This document shows, one piece after another, positions 20,089-28,814 of a stretch of DNA of 60,967 nt (its first letter is position 1; each line of letters starts with the position of its first letter). The stretch comes from Pseudoxanthomonas japonensis (GTDB taxonomy: Bacteria > Pseudomonadota > Gammaproteobacteria > Xanthomonadales > Xanthomonadaceae): assembly GCF_010093445.1 (NCBI RefSeq), contig NZ_PDWW01000026.1, forward strand, positions 1-60,967. Reading direction: 5' to 3'. Made by a program: the position numbers and the translations under genes. The notes beneath the pieces are model-generated. The model made no database searches and was not told the DNA's origin. It saw only the letters and a program-made list of their open reading frames with translations.

Positions 20089-20928
20089 ATGGCCCAAGAG
20101 CTCCGGCATCTGATCAGCGACGCGCCCCGCGTGATGGTGGTGGACGGGTCGAAGCTGGTCCGCAAGCTGATCGCCGATGTGCTGCAGCGGGAACTGCCTG
20201 GCGTGCAGGTGATCGGCTGCGCCAGCATCGCCGAGGCGCGCGACGCGCTGGCGGCGGGCGAAGTTCACCTGGTCACCACCGCGCTGGCGCTGCCGGATGG
20301 CGACGGCATGGAGATCGCGCGCAGCGTACGCGAGGCGGCGGGGCAGGCCTACGTGCCGGTGATCGTCGTGTCCGGCGATGCGCAGCAGCACCTGGAAGAG
20401 CGCCGCTTCACCGAGTTCGTTACCGACTATTTCGACAAGGCGCTCGGCCACGAAGCACTGGCGACCTTCATCCGCGGCTACGTGCAGCCCGAGCCGGTGG
20501 TCGGCGCGACCATCCTCTACATCGAGGACAGCCGCGTCGTCGCCGAGACCACCAAGCGCATGCTGGAGCGGCAGGCGCTCAACGTGGTGCACGTGATGAA
20601 GGCCGAGGATGCCTTCGCGCTGCTCACCGCCGAATCGCTGGGCCTGTCCACGCACAAGTTCGACCTGGTGCTGACCGACGTGATCCTGAAGGGCGAGCTG
20701 AGCGGGCGCGACATCGTGCAGCGCATCCGCGTGGATTTCGCCTACGGCAAGCGGCGCCTGCCGATCCTGGTGATGACCGGTGACAGCAACCGCGACAACC
20801 AGGCCGAGCTGCTGCAGGCCGGCGCCAACGACCTGGTACTCAAGCCGATCGCCGAACGCCTGCTGGTGACCAAGGTGCTGTTCCAGTTGCGCCTGGCGCG
20901 CATGGACGAAACGCGCAGCCTGGTCTGA
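20089..20928 (+). CDS. Response regulator with two receiver domains, the first degenerate
   Basis: A 279-residue protein made of two CheY-like receivers and no output domain. The second (about 140-270) is complete: acidic pair in YIEDS, phosphoacceptor Asp197 in DLVLTDV, Thr in VMTGD, Lys in VLKP. In the first (about 12-130) the phosphoacceptor position, within [14 protein letters not shown], is Ala65 instead of Asp, though the switch Ser (VVSGD) and Lys117 remain. It should therefore be phosphorylated only on receiver 2. No histidine kinase is adjacent; it lies 16 bases after ftsX and 4 bases before ung. Confidence 0.88.
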   Translation: MAQELRHLISDAPRVMVVDGSKLVRKLIADVLQRELPGVQVIGCASIAEARDALAAGEVHLVTTALALPDGDGMEIARSVREAAGQAYVPVIVVSGDAQQHLEERRFTEFVTDYFDKALGHEALATFIRGYVQPEPVVGATILYIEDSRVVAETTKRMLERQALNVVHVMKAEDAFALLTAESLGLSTHKFDLVLTDVILKGELSGRDIVQRIRVDFAYGKRRLPILVMTGDSNRDNQAELLQAGANDLVLKPIAERLLVTKVLFQLRLARMDETRSLV

Positions 20929-20932
20929 GCGC

Positions 20933-21640
20933 ATGACGGACGACGACCGCGTCAAGCTTGAGCCTTCCTGGAAGGCGCGTATCGGCGACTGGCTGCAGCG
21001 GCCGGACATGCGCGAGTTGTCGGCGTTCCTGCGCCAGCGCAAGGTCGCCGGCGCGCGCATCTATCCGCCGGGGCCGCAGATCTTCGCCGCGTTCGATGCC
21101 ACGCCGTTCGAGGCGGTGAAGGTGGTGATCCTGGGGCAGGATCCGTATCACGGGCCAGGGCAGGCGCACGGCCTGTGCTTCTCGGTGCTGCCGGGCGTGC
21201 CGGTGCCGCCGTCGCTGGTGAACATCTACAAGGAAATCAACGCCGACCTCGGTATCGCGCCGCCGGACCATGGCTGCCTGCTGCCGTGGGCACGGCAGGG
21301 CGTGTTGCTGCTCAATGCGGTGCTGACGGTGGAAGAGGGCAAAGCCGGCGCGCACCAGGGCAAGGGCTGGGAAGGCTTCACCGACCACGCCATCGAGACG
21401 CTCGCGCGCGAGCGCGAAGGCCTGGTGTTCCTGCTGTGGGGCAGCTACGCGCAGGCCAAGGGCAAGGTCATCGACACGCGCCGCCACCGCGTGCTGCGCG
21501 CACCGCATCCGTCGCCGCTGTCGGCGCATCGCGGGTTCCTGGGGTGCGGGCATTTCAGCGCGACCAACCAGTACCTCGCGCAGAAGGGTCAGGCGCCTAT
21601 CGACTGGCGGTTGCCGCCGCGGGAGCAGTTGGCAACGTAG
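20933..21640 (+). CDS. ung: Uracil-DNA glycosylase
   Basis: A 235-residue family 1 enzyme that removes uracil from DNA in base excision repair. The water-activating motif [13 protein letters not shown] (Asp70), the minor-groove loop [11 protein letters not shown] and the block [19 protein letters not shown] are intact. The start is 4 bases after the stop of the two-receiver protein, so the two are probably co-transcribed. Confidence 0.97.
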   Translation: MTDDDRVKLEPSWKARIGDWLQRPDMRELSAFLRQRKVAGARIYPPGPQIFAAFDATPFEAVKVVILGQDPYHGPGQAHGLCFSVLPGVPVPPSLVNIYKEINADLGIAPPDHGCLLPWARQGVLLLNAVLTVEEGKAGAHQGKGWEGFTDHAIETLAREREGLVFLLWGSYAQAKGKVIDTRRHRVLRAPHPSPLSAHRGFLGCGHFSATNQYLAQKGQAPIDWRLPPREQLAT

Positions 21641-21680
21641 CGTGCGCCATGCGCACGACGCTTGATGCATCAATACCGGG

Positions 21681-21747
21681 TGTGGGAGCGAGGTAAGTCG
21701 CGATAGTCCACCGGTAACGCTTCATCGCGACTTACGTCGCTCCCACA
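21681..21747. repeat. Inverted REP pair, 24-bp arms
   Basis: Bases 21681-21704 are the reverse complement of 21724-21747 with one mismatch, around a 19-base spacer. Each arm itself contains the small palindrome GCGAC..GTCGC within GTGGGAGCGA..TAAGTCGCGA. This is the layout of a REP doublet (REPIN/BIME type). It lies between the convergent ung and DUF2059 genes and could also act as a terminator or mRNA-stabilising structure. Confidence 0.85.
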
Positions 21748-21799
21748 ATCGCATGAGCCTGCGGCGCGTCTCGTTCCGAGATCGTGCGCGCAGCGCACG

Positions 21800-22360
21800 C
21801 TACCTTGTGCGGCGCCGCTTCTGCGGCGGCGAGACCGGCGGCGGTGGCGTGACCGGGATGTTCCTGATCTCGCCCTGCAGTTCTTCCAGCATCGGCACCA
21901 TCTTCAGCTGCACGGCGCTGAAGATGTTCTGCATCAGCGCAGGATTCTTGTCGAGCATGCGCTGGCCGGCCGCGCTCTCGTAGAACTTGGTGATCGCGCG
22001 CACGTCCTCGCGCGTGTACGTCTTCTTGTAGACGTCCAGGTAGACCGGACGCATCTGTTCCCACGACAGCGCCTTGCGGACGATTTCCTGCGTCTTGGCC
22101 TCGATGCGCGCCACTTCGGCCTTCTGCTCCTCGGTCATCGTCTGGCCGGCGAAATGCTTGTCGAACTCCTGCTGCTGCACGGCTTCCATCTGCGGCACCA
22201 TGCCGGCCAGCAGGCTCTCGGCGCGCGAGGCCTTCAACAGACGGTCGATGTCGGCGTCGGTAGGCTCGGCCGCGAAGGCGGTGCCGGCGCAGGCCAGCGC
22301 GACGGTGACGAGGAGGAGGCGGCAGAGCCGGCGGGCCGCGGTCAGCGAAGCAGGAATCAT
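21800..22360 (-). CDS. Exported DUF2059 domain protein
   Basis: A 186-residue protein with a signal peptide (RLCRLLLVTVALACAGTAFA, cleavage about residue 30). The body is helical and contains the DUF2059 block REDVRAITKFYESAAGQRML, preceded by an amphipathic region. It ends in a proline-rich and basic tail. The family is periplasmic and its function is unknown. It is divergent from arfB. Confidence 0.88.
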   Translation of the reverse strand: MIPASLTAARRLCRLLLVTVALACAGTAFAAEPTDADIDRLLKASRAESLLAGMVPQMEAVQQQEFDKHFAGQTMTEEQKAEVARIEAKTQEIVRKALSWEQMRPVYLDVYKKTYTREDVRAITKFYESAAGQRMLDKNPALMQNIFSAVQLKMVPMLEELQGEIRNIPVTPPPPVSPPQKRRRTR

Positions 22361-22484
22361 GCGGTGCGGGTGGCGTGGAACGGGGGCACAGGGTGCCTGC
22401 CGGGGAGTAAATCTGGCGTTAACTGGCGCCGATCCTGCGCCAGTACGCTACGAACCGACGCCTATCCTGACTACAATCCGCCGC

Positions 22485-22919
22485 ATGGGGAGCACCGCAC
22501 TCGCGATCACGCCGACGCTGGCGATTCCGGACGACGAACTGGTCGAGCGCTTCGTGCGCGCGAGCGGCGCCGGCGGCCAGAACGTCAACAAGGTGGCGAC
22601 GGCGGTGGAGCTGCGCTTCGACGTGGCCGGTTCCCCATCGTTGCCGGAGCCGCTGCGCGAGCGCCTGCTGACCAGGCGCGATCGCCGCCTGACCGACGAT
22701 GGCGTGCTGGTGATCGACGCGCAGCGCTTCCGCACGCAGGACCGCAATCGCCAAGACGCACGCGAGCGGCTGGCCGCGATCATTGCCGCCGCGCTGGTGG
22801 TGCCGAAGAAGCGCGTCGCCACCAAGCCGTCGCGTGCGGCGAAGGCGCGTCGTCTGGACGCCAAGCGCGAGCGCAGCCAGGTCAAGCGCGGCCGCTCGCA
22901 GAAGAATCAATGGGAGTAA
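22485..22919 (+). CDS. arfB: Alternative ribosome-rescue factor B (peptidyl-tRNA hydrolase)
   Basis: A 144-residue protein. The release-factor-like catalytic loop SGAGGQNVNKV carries GGQ at 30-32, and the C-terminal tail is rich in Lys/Arg (KKRVATKPSRAAKARR onward). This is the ArfB/YaeJ architecture: the basic tail enters the empty mRNA channel of a stalled ribosome and GGQ hydrolyses the peptidyl-tRNA. It lacks the other domains of a true release factor. The ATG at 22485 gives the normal N terminus. The acyltransferase gene follows after four bases. Confidence 0.95.
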   Translation: MGSTALAITPTLAIPDDELVERFVRASGAGGQNVNKVATAVELRFDVAGSPSLPEPLRERLLTRRDRRLTDDGVLVIDAQRFRTQDRNRQDARERLAAIIAAALVVPKKRVATKPSRAAKARRLDAKRERSQVKRGRSQKNQWE

Positions 22920-22923
22920 CCGT

Positions 22924-23520
22924 TTGAGCCACGACATCGTTCCGCGCATCCCGCCCAACATGCCGCAGGTGCCGCCCAACCGCTTCACCCGCTGGATGGG
23001 GCGCACGTTCCTGCGAGTGTTCGGCTGGCGGATCGAGGGCACGCTGCCGGATCTGCCCAAGCTGGTGATGATCGTCGCGCCGCATTCGTCCAACTGGGAC
23101 GGCATCTGGGGCATGGCAGCCAAGATCGCGATGGGCTTCCAGGTGCGCGTGCTGGGCAAGGCGCAACTGTTCTGGTGGCCGCTGTCGCCGCTGCTGCGCA
23201 AGCTGGGCGTGGTGCCGGTGGACCGCAGCTCGCCGCAGGGCACGGTGGAGCAGGCGGTCCGGATGATCCGCACGTCCGACAGGATGTGGTTCGCGCTGAC
23301 GCCGGAAGGCACGCGCAAGCGCGTGGACAAGTGGAAGGGCGGCTTCCTGAAGATCGCCCAGCAGGCGCAGGTGCCGATCCTGATGGCGTACTTCCACTAC
23401 CCCGAGAAGATCATCGGCATCGGCGACGTGTATTACCCGACCGGCAACATGGAGGTCGACATGGCGGCCATCCGTGAGTGGTACCGGCCGTGGCAGGGGA
23501 AGAACCGCGGGACGGTGTGA
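22924..23520 (+). CDS. PlsC-like lysophospholipid acyltransferase
   Basis: About 198 residues. The acyltransferase motif HX4D (APHSSNWDG) and the third motif TPEGTRK mark the PlsC/LPLAT superfamily, which transfers acyl groups to glycerol- or lipid-linked hydroxyls at the inner membrane. The substrate is not clear. The best-spaced start is a TTG at 22924 behind GGGAG, giving SHDIVPRIPP; an ATG 12 codons later (22960, MPQVPPNRF) is the alternative. It is probably co-transcribed with arfB. Confidence 0.85.
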   Translation: MSHDIVPRIPPNMPQVPPNRFTRWMGRTFLRVFGWRIEGTLPDLPKLVMIVAPHSSNWDGIWGMAAKIAMGFQVRVLGKAQLFWWPLSPLLRKLGVVPVDRSSPQGTVEQAVRMIRTSDRMWFALTPEGTRKRVDKWKGGFLKIAQQAQVPILMAYFHYPEKIIGIGDVYYPTGNMEVDMAAIREWYRPWQGKNRGTV

Positions 23521-23545
23521 GGCGCGGATCGATGCTGCAAGGGCC

Positions 23546-23690
23546 AGTGAATCCCAGCATGCGCTGGGATGACGGGGTCGGGTTATCCGGCGAGCGGTAC
23601 GCGTAGTACTTGGCTCACGCGTGATGCGGGAGATAGCCCTATACCTCGATGGCACACGCCGTCGTCCCAGCGAACGCTGGGACCCATCTT
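23546..23690. repeat. Inverted pair of CCCAGC-GCTGGG repeats
   Basis: The 356-base spacer between the acyltransferase and the TonB receptor holds two hairpin elements. One is ATCCCAGC-ATGC-GCTGGGAT (23551-23570) and the other GTCCCAGC-GAAC-GCTGGGAC (23664-23683). Their flanks (GATGACGG after the first, CCGTCGTC before the second) show they are the same repeat in opposite orientation. Similar CCGTCATCCCAGCG repeats are scattered in many alpha- and gammaproteobacteria. Apart from these and a terminator at the right end I see no gene in the spacer. Confidence 0.75.
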
Positions 23691-23823
23691 GATCCTGCCT
23701 CGCGCGCACGCGTGCACTGAATGGAAGGCTCTGGCGACGCCAGGCCGAAACAAGCTCGATCCCGGCATGCGCCGAACGGTGAAAAAGGGGGCGCCAGCGC
23801 TAGCGCCCCATCGCATACCCGAA

Positions 23824-23849
23824 AGAAAAAGCCCGCCTTGCGGCGGGCT
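23824..23849 (-). terminator. Rho-independent terminator of the TonB receptor gene
   Basis: GCCCGCC (23831-23837), a 4-base loop and GGCGGGC (23842-23848) form a 7-bp stem. Read on the minus strand it is followed by TTTTTCTTTC. It lies 28 bases past the stop of the receptor gene. Confidence 0.88.
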
Positions 23850-23876
23850 CTGTTCCTATGCGCCACGATCCACGGC

Positions 23877-26800
23877 TCAGAGCGCTTTGCCGCCCAGCTT
23901 CCAGGTGACCTGCAGGAAGTAGGCGCGCCCCACGCTGTCGAACCAGGCCGTGTCGTAGTACGGATAATTCGACCAGGTCGGATCCTTCGGCGGCATCTTG
24001 TCGAGCAGGTTGTTGACCGTCAGCGAAATACGCAGGTGATCGTTGATGTCGTAGCGCGCGCCGGCATTGAAGCGCCATGAATCGGGCATCCAGGCATCGT
24101 CCGCGTAGTTCGGCACGCGGCCCAGGTAGTTGCCGAACAGGCTGGCGCCGAACGCACCCTTGTCCCAGCTCACGCCCAGATTGCCCTTGCGGCGAGGCAG
24201 TGCAGGGCTGTAGGTCTCGTAATTCAGCATGTCGAGCGTCGGATCGCCCGGGTACTGCTGGCTCTCGTGGCGATGCACCCAGGTGTAGCTGCCGGTGAAG
24301 CGGAAGTCGCCGGCCTGCTCGGTCTGCAGGCGGTAGCTGACGCTGGTGTCGATGCCCGAGGTCTCTTCGCTGGCGATGTTGATCGGGCTGAAGCGCACGC
24401 TGGTGATCACGCCATCGCTGTCGCGGATGACGCGGGCGATCGCGTCCTGGCAAGTGGCCGAGTTGATGTCGACCGGCGTGCCGTTGTCGGTGACGCCCAG
24501 GCGGCAGCTCGCTTCATCGCGACGGATCCGCTCGCGATCCTGCGTCTGCACCTGGTTCATCACCTTGATCTTGTAGTAGTCCATCGACAGGTCGAAGCCG
24601 CTGAACGGCGACCACACGAAGCCGGCGGAGAACGACTTGCTGGTCTCCACGTTGAGGTCCATGTTGCCGCTGTAGACGTCGAACGTGCTGACATCGTAGC
24701 TGCCGTCGTCGTAGCAGTAGTCGTTGGTGGCGTCCGGCTCGGCGGTACGGCAATCGTAGTAGTCGGTCGCGAAGCGCGTGCGGTAGTAGTCGTTGCCGGC
24801 GAAGAGGTAATGCATGTCCGGCGCGCGGAAGCCGGTGCCGTACGAACCGCGGACCAGCAGCGTGTCCAGCGGACGCCACTCCAGGCCGGCGCTGTAGGTG
24901 AACTTGCCGGGATTCTTGTTGCCGTACTCGTAGCGGTCGTAACGACTGGCCAGGCTGGCTTCCAGCGTGGACAGTAGCGGCAGGCGCAACTCGCCTGCCA
25001 CGCTCCACCGGTCGCGGTCGCCACGGCCATCACCGTAGCGCGGGCCGTAGTAGGCGTCTTCGGTCAGTGCCAACGGATCGGGATTGATGCGATAGGACTG
25101 GCTGCCGTATTCCACCGCGCCGGCGAAGCCCACGTCGCCGGCCGGCAGCGTGAACAGGGCGGTGTTGTCGACGGTGAAGCTGAGGTTGTCGTTCTTGGCC
25201 ACCGGGCGGAACGTGGACATGGTCGAGATGGACGCGAATTCCGCCGGCGTCAGTGGCGTGAACAGGCGGTTCGGATCCGGTGCGTAGATGGCATAGCCAC
25301 GGCTGGTGTAGCCGAGCCGCTCGCCCAGGAACAGACGATTGGCCGCATCCGCCTTGATGCGGGGCATCTCCACGTCGGCCTTGTACTGCGAGTGGTTGTA
25401 GGCGCCTTCCCAGTTCCAGTCCTCGCCGAACTGGCCCTTGAAGCCGGTGGTCAGCGCGAACGTCTTCTGCACGGTGGTGTTCATGCGGTTGCGCAGGCCG
25501 CCGATTTCCTCGGGCGTGAACTGGCGCGTCCAGATCTCGCGCTGGTCGGTGAGCGCGTTGTAGAACACCTTGTCGCGGTAGTTGTTGGTCGACGCCGGGT
25601 CGTGGAATTCCCAGCCCATGTGGTCGCTCGCCACATCGTTGCCGTTGGTGCCGGTCAGCAGCCGCACGGTCTGGTGGCCGAACTGCGCGTCGGCGAACCA
25701 GGAGAGCGTGTCGGAAATGCGGTATTCGAATGCGCCGAACACATTGCCGCCCTTGCGCTCGTTGGTGATCGTGCGATACGCGATGGCGCGCTCGCTGCCG
25801 CAGTAGGGCTCGCCGAAACGGTCGTCCGCCAGTACGGTCGTGCCTTCGTTCAAGCCGGCCATGGCCGCGCATCCATCGGCGGGCGCGATGTTGGTGTCGT
25901 CTTCCCAGTTGAGGATCTGCGCGGTCAGGCGTGGCAGCTGGCGGCGGGCCAGCGGGGAGTCCAGCGTGGAGTCCTGGTTGCGGCGCTCGTAGCCCCACAG
26001 CGGTCGCTTGTCGAGCAGTTCCACACCGACGATGCCGCTGAAGTCGCCGCGTTCGAACCCGGTGGTCACGGTCAGCCGGTGCGACTCGCCGCCGCCTCGC
26101 TCGGTGTCGCCGTAGCGATAGTCGAAGATGGTGCCGTCGACCGACTTCTTGAGGATGAAGTTGATGACGCCGGCCATCGCGTCTGAGCCGTAGACCGCGG
26201 AGGCGCTGCCGGTCAGCACTTCCACGCGGTCGATCATGCCGAGCGGGATGTTGCCGATGTCGGTGAAGTTGCTGCGGCCGTTGAGCGGCAGCGGAAAGTC
26301 GGCGATGCGGCGGCCGTTGATCAGCACCAGCGTGTGGTTCGGGCCGAGGCCGCGCAGGTCGACCGCCTGCGCGCCCGGCGTGGACTGGGCGCTGGTGGTG
26401 TTCTGCTGGCCCTGCACCGTGCCGCTGTTCTGGCTGAGCGAGCGCAGCACGTCAGGTACGGAGGTGAAGCCGGCGGCCTGGATCTGTTCGGCCGTCACCA
26501 CCGTGATCGGCGCGGGACCTTCGATCTGCGCGCGCGGGATGCGCGAGCCGGTCACTTGCAGGGTTTCCAGCTGGGTCACGGGTTCTTCGGCTTGCGCGGC
26601 GCCGCCACCGGGAGGCGCCTCCTGGGGTGCGGGGCGGGGTGCCGGCGCGCGGCGCGGGGTGGCATCGGCCTGCACGATCAGCACGGCGCCGGAGGCATCG
26701 CGCTTGGCCTGGAAGCCGCTGCCCTGCAGCAGGCGATCCAGCGCCTGGTCGGGGGTGGCGGCGCCCTGCACCCCGCTGGTGCGTCGGCCCTTCAACTGGT

Positions 26801-26966
26801 CGGCGCGGTAGACGAGCTGCGTACCGGACTGCTTGGCGAGCGTGTTGAGCGCCGTGGTCAGTTCGCCCGCAGGCAGATCGATGCGGCCGGGGGCCGCTTG
26901 GGCCTGCGCGGCAAGCGCCGCACTGCAGGCCGCACTCAACAACAGCATGCGCACTGGATACCGCAT
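23877..26966 (-). CDS. TonB-dependent receptor with STN signalling domain (FecA type)
   Basis: A 1029-residue outer-membrane receptor with a signal peptide (cleavage about residue 24). An STN domain follows at about 28-100 (GRIDLPAGELTTALNTLAKQ), then a plug at about 135-255 (TGSRIPRAQIEGPAPITVV, LVLINGRRI, SASAVYGSDAMAGVINFI). A large beta-barrel ends in a typical aromatic-rich strand (VGRAYFLQVTWKLGG). The STN domain indicates signal transfer to the FecR-type anti-sigma factor encoded directly upstream. The substrate is unknown. The ATG at 26966 has a GGGGAGA ribosome binding site. It is the last gene of the sigma-FecR-receptor cassette. Confidence 0.95.
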   Translation of the reverse strand: MRYPVRMLLLSAACSAALAAQAQAAPGRIDLPAGELTTALNTLAKQSGTQLVYRADQLKGRRTSGVQGAATPDQALDRLLQGSGFQAKRDASGAVLIVQADATPRRAPAPRPAPQEAPPGGGAAQAEEPVTQLETLQVTGSRIPRAQIEGPAPITVVTAEQIQAAGFTSVPDVLRSLSQNSGTVQGQQNTTSAQSTPGAQAVDLRGLGPNHTLVLINGRRIADFPLPLNGRSNFTDIGNIPLGMIDRVEVLTGSASAVYGSDAMAGVINFILKKSVDGTIFDYRYGDTERGGGESHRLTVTTGFERGDFSGIVGVELLDKRPLWGYERRNQDSTLDSPLARRQLPRLTAQILNWEDDTNIAPADGCAAMAGLNEGTTVLADDRFGEPYCGSERAIAYRTITNERKGGNVFGAFEYRISDTLSWFADAQFGHQTVRLLTGTNGNDVASDHMGWEFHDPASTNNYRDKVFYNALTDQREIWTRQFTPEEIGGLRNRMNTTVQKTFALTTGFKGQFGEDWNWEGAYNHSQYKADVEMPRIKADAANRLFLGERLGYTSRGYAIYAPDPNRLFTPLTPAEFASISTMSTFRPVAKNDNLSFTVDNTALFTLPAGDVGFAGAVEYGSQSYRINPDPLALTEDAYYGPRYGDGRGDRDRWSVAGELRLPLLSTLEASLASRYDRYEYGNKNPGKFTYSAGLEWRPLDTLLVRGSYGTGFRAPDMHYLFAGNDYYRTRFATDYYDCRTAEPDATNDYCYDDGSYDVSTFDVYSGNMDLNVETSKSFSAGFVWSPFSGFDLSMDYYKIKVMNQVQTQDRERIRRDEASCRLGVTDNGTPVDINSATCQDAIARVIRDSDGVITSVRFSPINIASEETSGIDTSVSYRLQTEQAGDFRFTGSYTWVHRHESQQYPGDPTLDMLNYETYSPALPRRKGNLGVSWDKGAFGASLFGNYLGRVPNYADDAWMPDSWRFNAGARYDINDHLRISLTVNNLLDKMPPKDPTWSNYPYYDTAWFDSVGRAYFLQVTWKLGGKAL

Positions 26967-27064
26967 CGACTTCTCCCCGGGGGCGCTCGGAATGGCGCCT
27001 GTTGGCTATCAGGACGAACGAACCGCGCAAATCCCCCCATGACCTTCGTCGTGGCGTGCGCGGC

Positions 27065-28129
27065 CTAGCGTGTATGCAGGACGATGCGGTCCGCATGCCG
27101 CTCGGCGCGCACCGGGAATCCCTGTTCCAGCAGGTGGGCAAAGCCCTCGGCGTTGGACCAGCGGAAGTTGCCGCCCACCCGCAGGTCGGCGACGGCGTCG
27201 TCGCCCAGCTCCAGCTTGCGGGTGTTGAAGCGGTTGAACTCGGCGGCGGCCGCGGCCAGCGAGGTATCGTCGAAGGTGAGGAAGCCGTCGCGCCATTCCA
27301 GGTACCGTTCCGCTTCCGCCACCGGCAGCGAACGCACCAGTACGCCGTTGCGGCCGGCGGTGGCCACGCTGCCCGCCGGCAACAGCGACACCGGCTGCGC
27401 GGTGCCGTCGGGGCCGGCTCGGCTTTCCAGTCGCACCTTGCCTTCGGTCACCACCACGCGGATCTCCTCCGGATCGCGTCGCACGGAGAAGCGCGTGCCC
27501 ACCGCGGCCACGCGGCGACCATCGGTCTCGACCACGAACGGGCGGCGCGTGTCGTGGGCGACGTCGAAGAACGCTTCGCCCTTCGCCAGTGCCACGTGCC
27601 GCTCGCCGCGGCTGAGGGTGACGTCCAGGCGGCTGTCGCTGCTCAGCGTGGCGGTGGAGCCGTCCGGCAGCGTGATGGTCTGGATCTGGCCGACCGTGCT
27701 GGCATAGCTCGCCTGTTCGCGGCCGCTCAGCTGCCAGCTGCCCCACGCGACCGGGCCGAGCATGAGCAGGGCCAGCGCCGCGGCCAGGCCGTGCTGCCAG
27801 CCACGGCGACGGTGGCCGCCGCGGTCGCGGGGAGCGAAGGTCAGGCCGCGCAGATCCGGGCGCGCGTCCGCCCTGGGTTCGCCACCATCGGCCATCGCGC
27901 TGCTGCGGGGCGGCAGCGTGCCGGCGGGCAGGCCGGCGGCCAGCGCCTGCAGGCGGCCGGCTTCGGCCCACGCGGACTGCAGGCGGAGGAACTCGACCTT
28001 GTGCCGCGCGGATGCGGCCAGCCACGCGTCCAGCCGGCGCTGTTCGTCCGCCGTCCAGTCGTCCGCATCGCGGCGGGCCAGCCAGTCGGCGGCGAGCGCC
28101 TCAATCTGTCTGCTGTCGGCCATGCGCAT
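27065..28129 (-). CDS. FecR family anti-sigma/sigma-regulator
   Basis: A 354-residue single-pass inner-membrane protein. The N-terminal cytosolic part (EALAADWLARRDADDWTADE) is the DUF4880 region that binds the sigma factor. A transmembrane helix lies around 110-130 (AAALALLMLGPVAWGSW). The periplasmic FecR domain follows (TLPDGSTATLSSDSRLDV, VVTEGKVRLE), with a C-terminal DUF4974-like part that would contact the receptor STN domain. I chose the ATG at 28129, 6 bases after GAGGAC; an ATG two codons later is equally possible. It overlaps the sigma-factor gene by 29 bases, so expression is coupled. Confidence 0.9.
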   Translation of the reverse strand: MRMADSRQIEALAADWLARRDADDWTADEQRRLDAWLAASARHKVEFLRLQSAWAEAGRLQALAAGLPAGTLPPRSSAMADGGEPRADARPDLRGLTFAPRDRGGHRRRGWQHGLAAALALLMLGPVAWGSWQLSGREQASYASTVGQIQTITLPDGSTATLSSDSRLDVTLSRGERHVALAKGEAFFDVAHDTRRPFVVETDGRRVAAVGTRFSVRRDPEEIRVVVTEGKVRLESRAGPDGTAQPVSLLPAGSVATAGRNGVLVRSLPVAEAERYLEWRDGFLTFDDTSLAAAAAEFNRFNTRKLELGDDAVADLRVGGNFRWSNAEGFAHLLEQGFPVRAERHADRIVLHTR

Positions 28130-28694
28130 CGTCCTCGTCCATGATGGGCCGGGCACGATGCCCGTCCAGCGCAGGCACGGCGTCGCCGCCGTACAGGTGG
28201 TCGGCGATCAGGCGCATCCCTTTGGCCAAATGCTTTTCCACGGTCTTCTCGCTGATGCCCAGTCGGGAGGCGACGTCCTTCTGCGGCAGTTCCTCCACGC
28301 GCCGCAGCCACACCACTTCGCGGCAACGGTCGGGGAGCCGGTCCAGGGCCTCGACCACGCGCTTGAGCGCCTGCCGGGTCCCGGTCCACCGCTCGGGCGA
28401 CACCTCGTCGATCAGGTAGACGTTCGAGGACTCGAAATCACCCACTGGCTCGATCGACACCACCCGGCTGCGGCGCAGGCGGTCGGTCATCAGGTGGCGC
28501 GCGGTGGCGAACAGGAAGGCCTTGGGCGCATCCGGACGCGTCCGTCCCGCCGCTTCGTACACGCGCGCATAGACCTCCTGGCGCAGGTCGTGCCATTCAT
28601 CGCGGTGCGGCCAGCTGCGCTGCAGGAACAGCGACAGCGCTCGCTCGTGGACAAGCACTTCGCGGACGAACCAGTCGTCGAATTCGGTGGCCAT
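28101..28694 (-). CDS. ECF sigma factor, FecI-like
   Basis: A 197-residue extracytoplasmic-function sigma factor. Region 2 is in the first 80 residues (DLRQEVYARVYEAAGR, KAFLFATARHLMTDRLRRSR). Region 4 is near the C terminus (LPDRCREVVWLRRVEELPQ, DVASRLGISEKTVEKHLAKG). Together with the FecR protein and the STN-bearing receptor it forms a cell-surface signalling cassette, in which receptor occupancy frees the sigma factor to activate receptor transcription. It is divergent from the cyanophycinase/isoaspartyl peptidase gene across 120 bases, so a shared regulon is possible. Confidence 0.93.
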   Translation of the reverse strand: MATEFDDWFVREVLVHERALSLFLQRSWPHRDEWHDLRQEVYARVYEAAGRTRPDAPKAFLFATARHLMTDRLRRSRVVSIEPVGDFESSNVYLIDEVSPERWTGTRQALKRVVEALDRLPDRCREVVWLRRVEELPQKDVASRLGISEKTVEKHLAKGMRLIADHLYGGDAVPALDGHRARPIMDEDDAHGRQQTD

Positions 28695-28814
28695 GGCCGC
28701 ACTCTAGCCCAAGCGCGCGCGCTTCCGCATGGGGGAAGCGTGCCGCCGGTTCGTCTCCCTTCGTCATTGGCGCGTGGCATCCTGCCGCGACCTTCGACCT
28801 GGGAGTACGACGGC

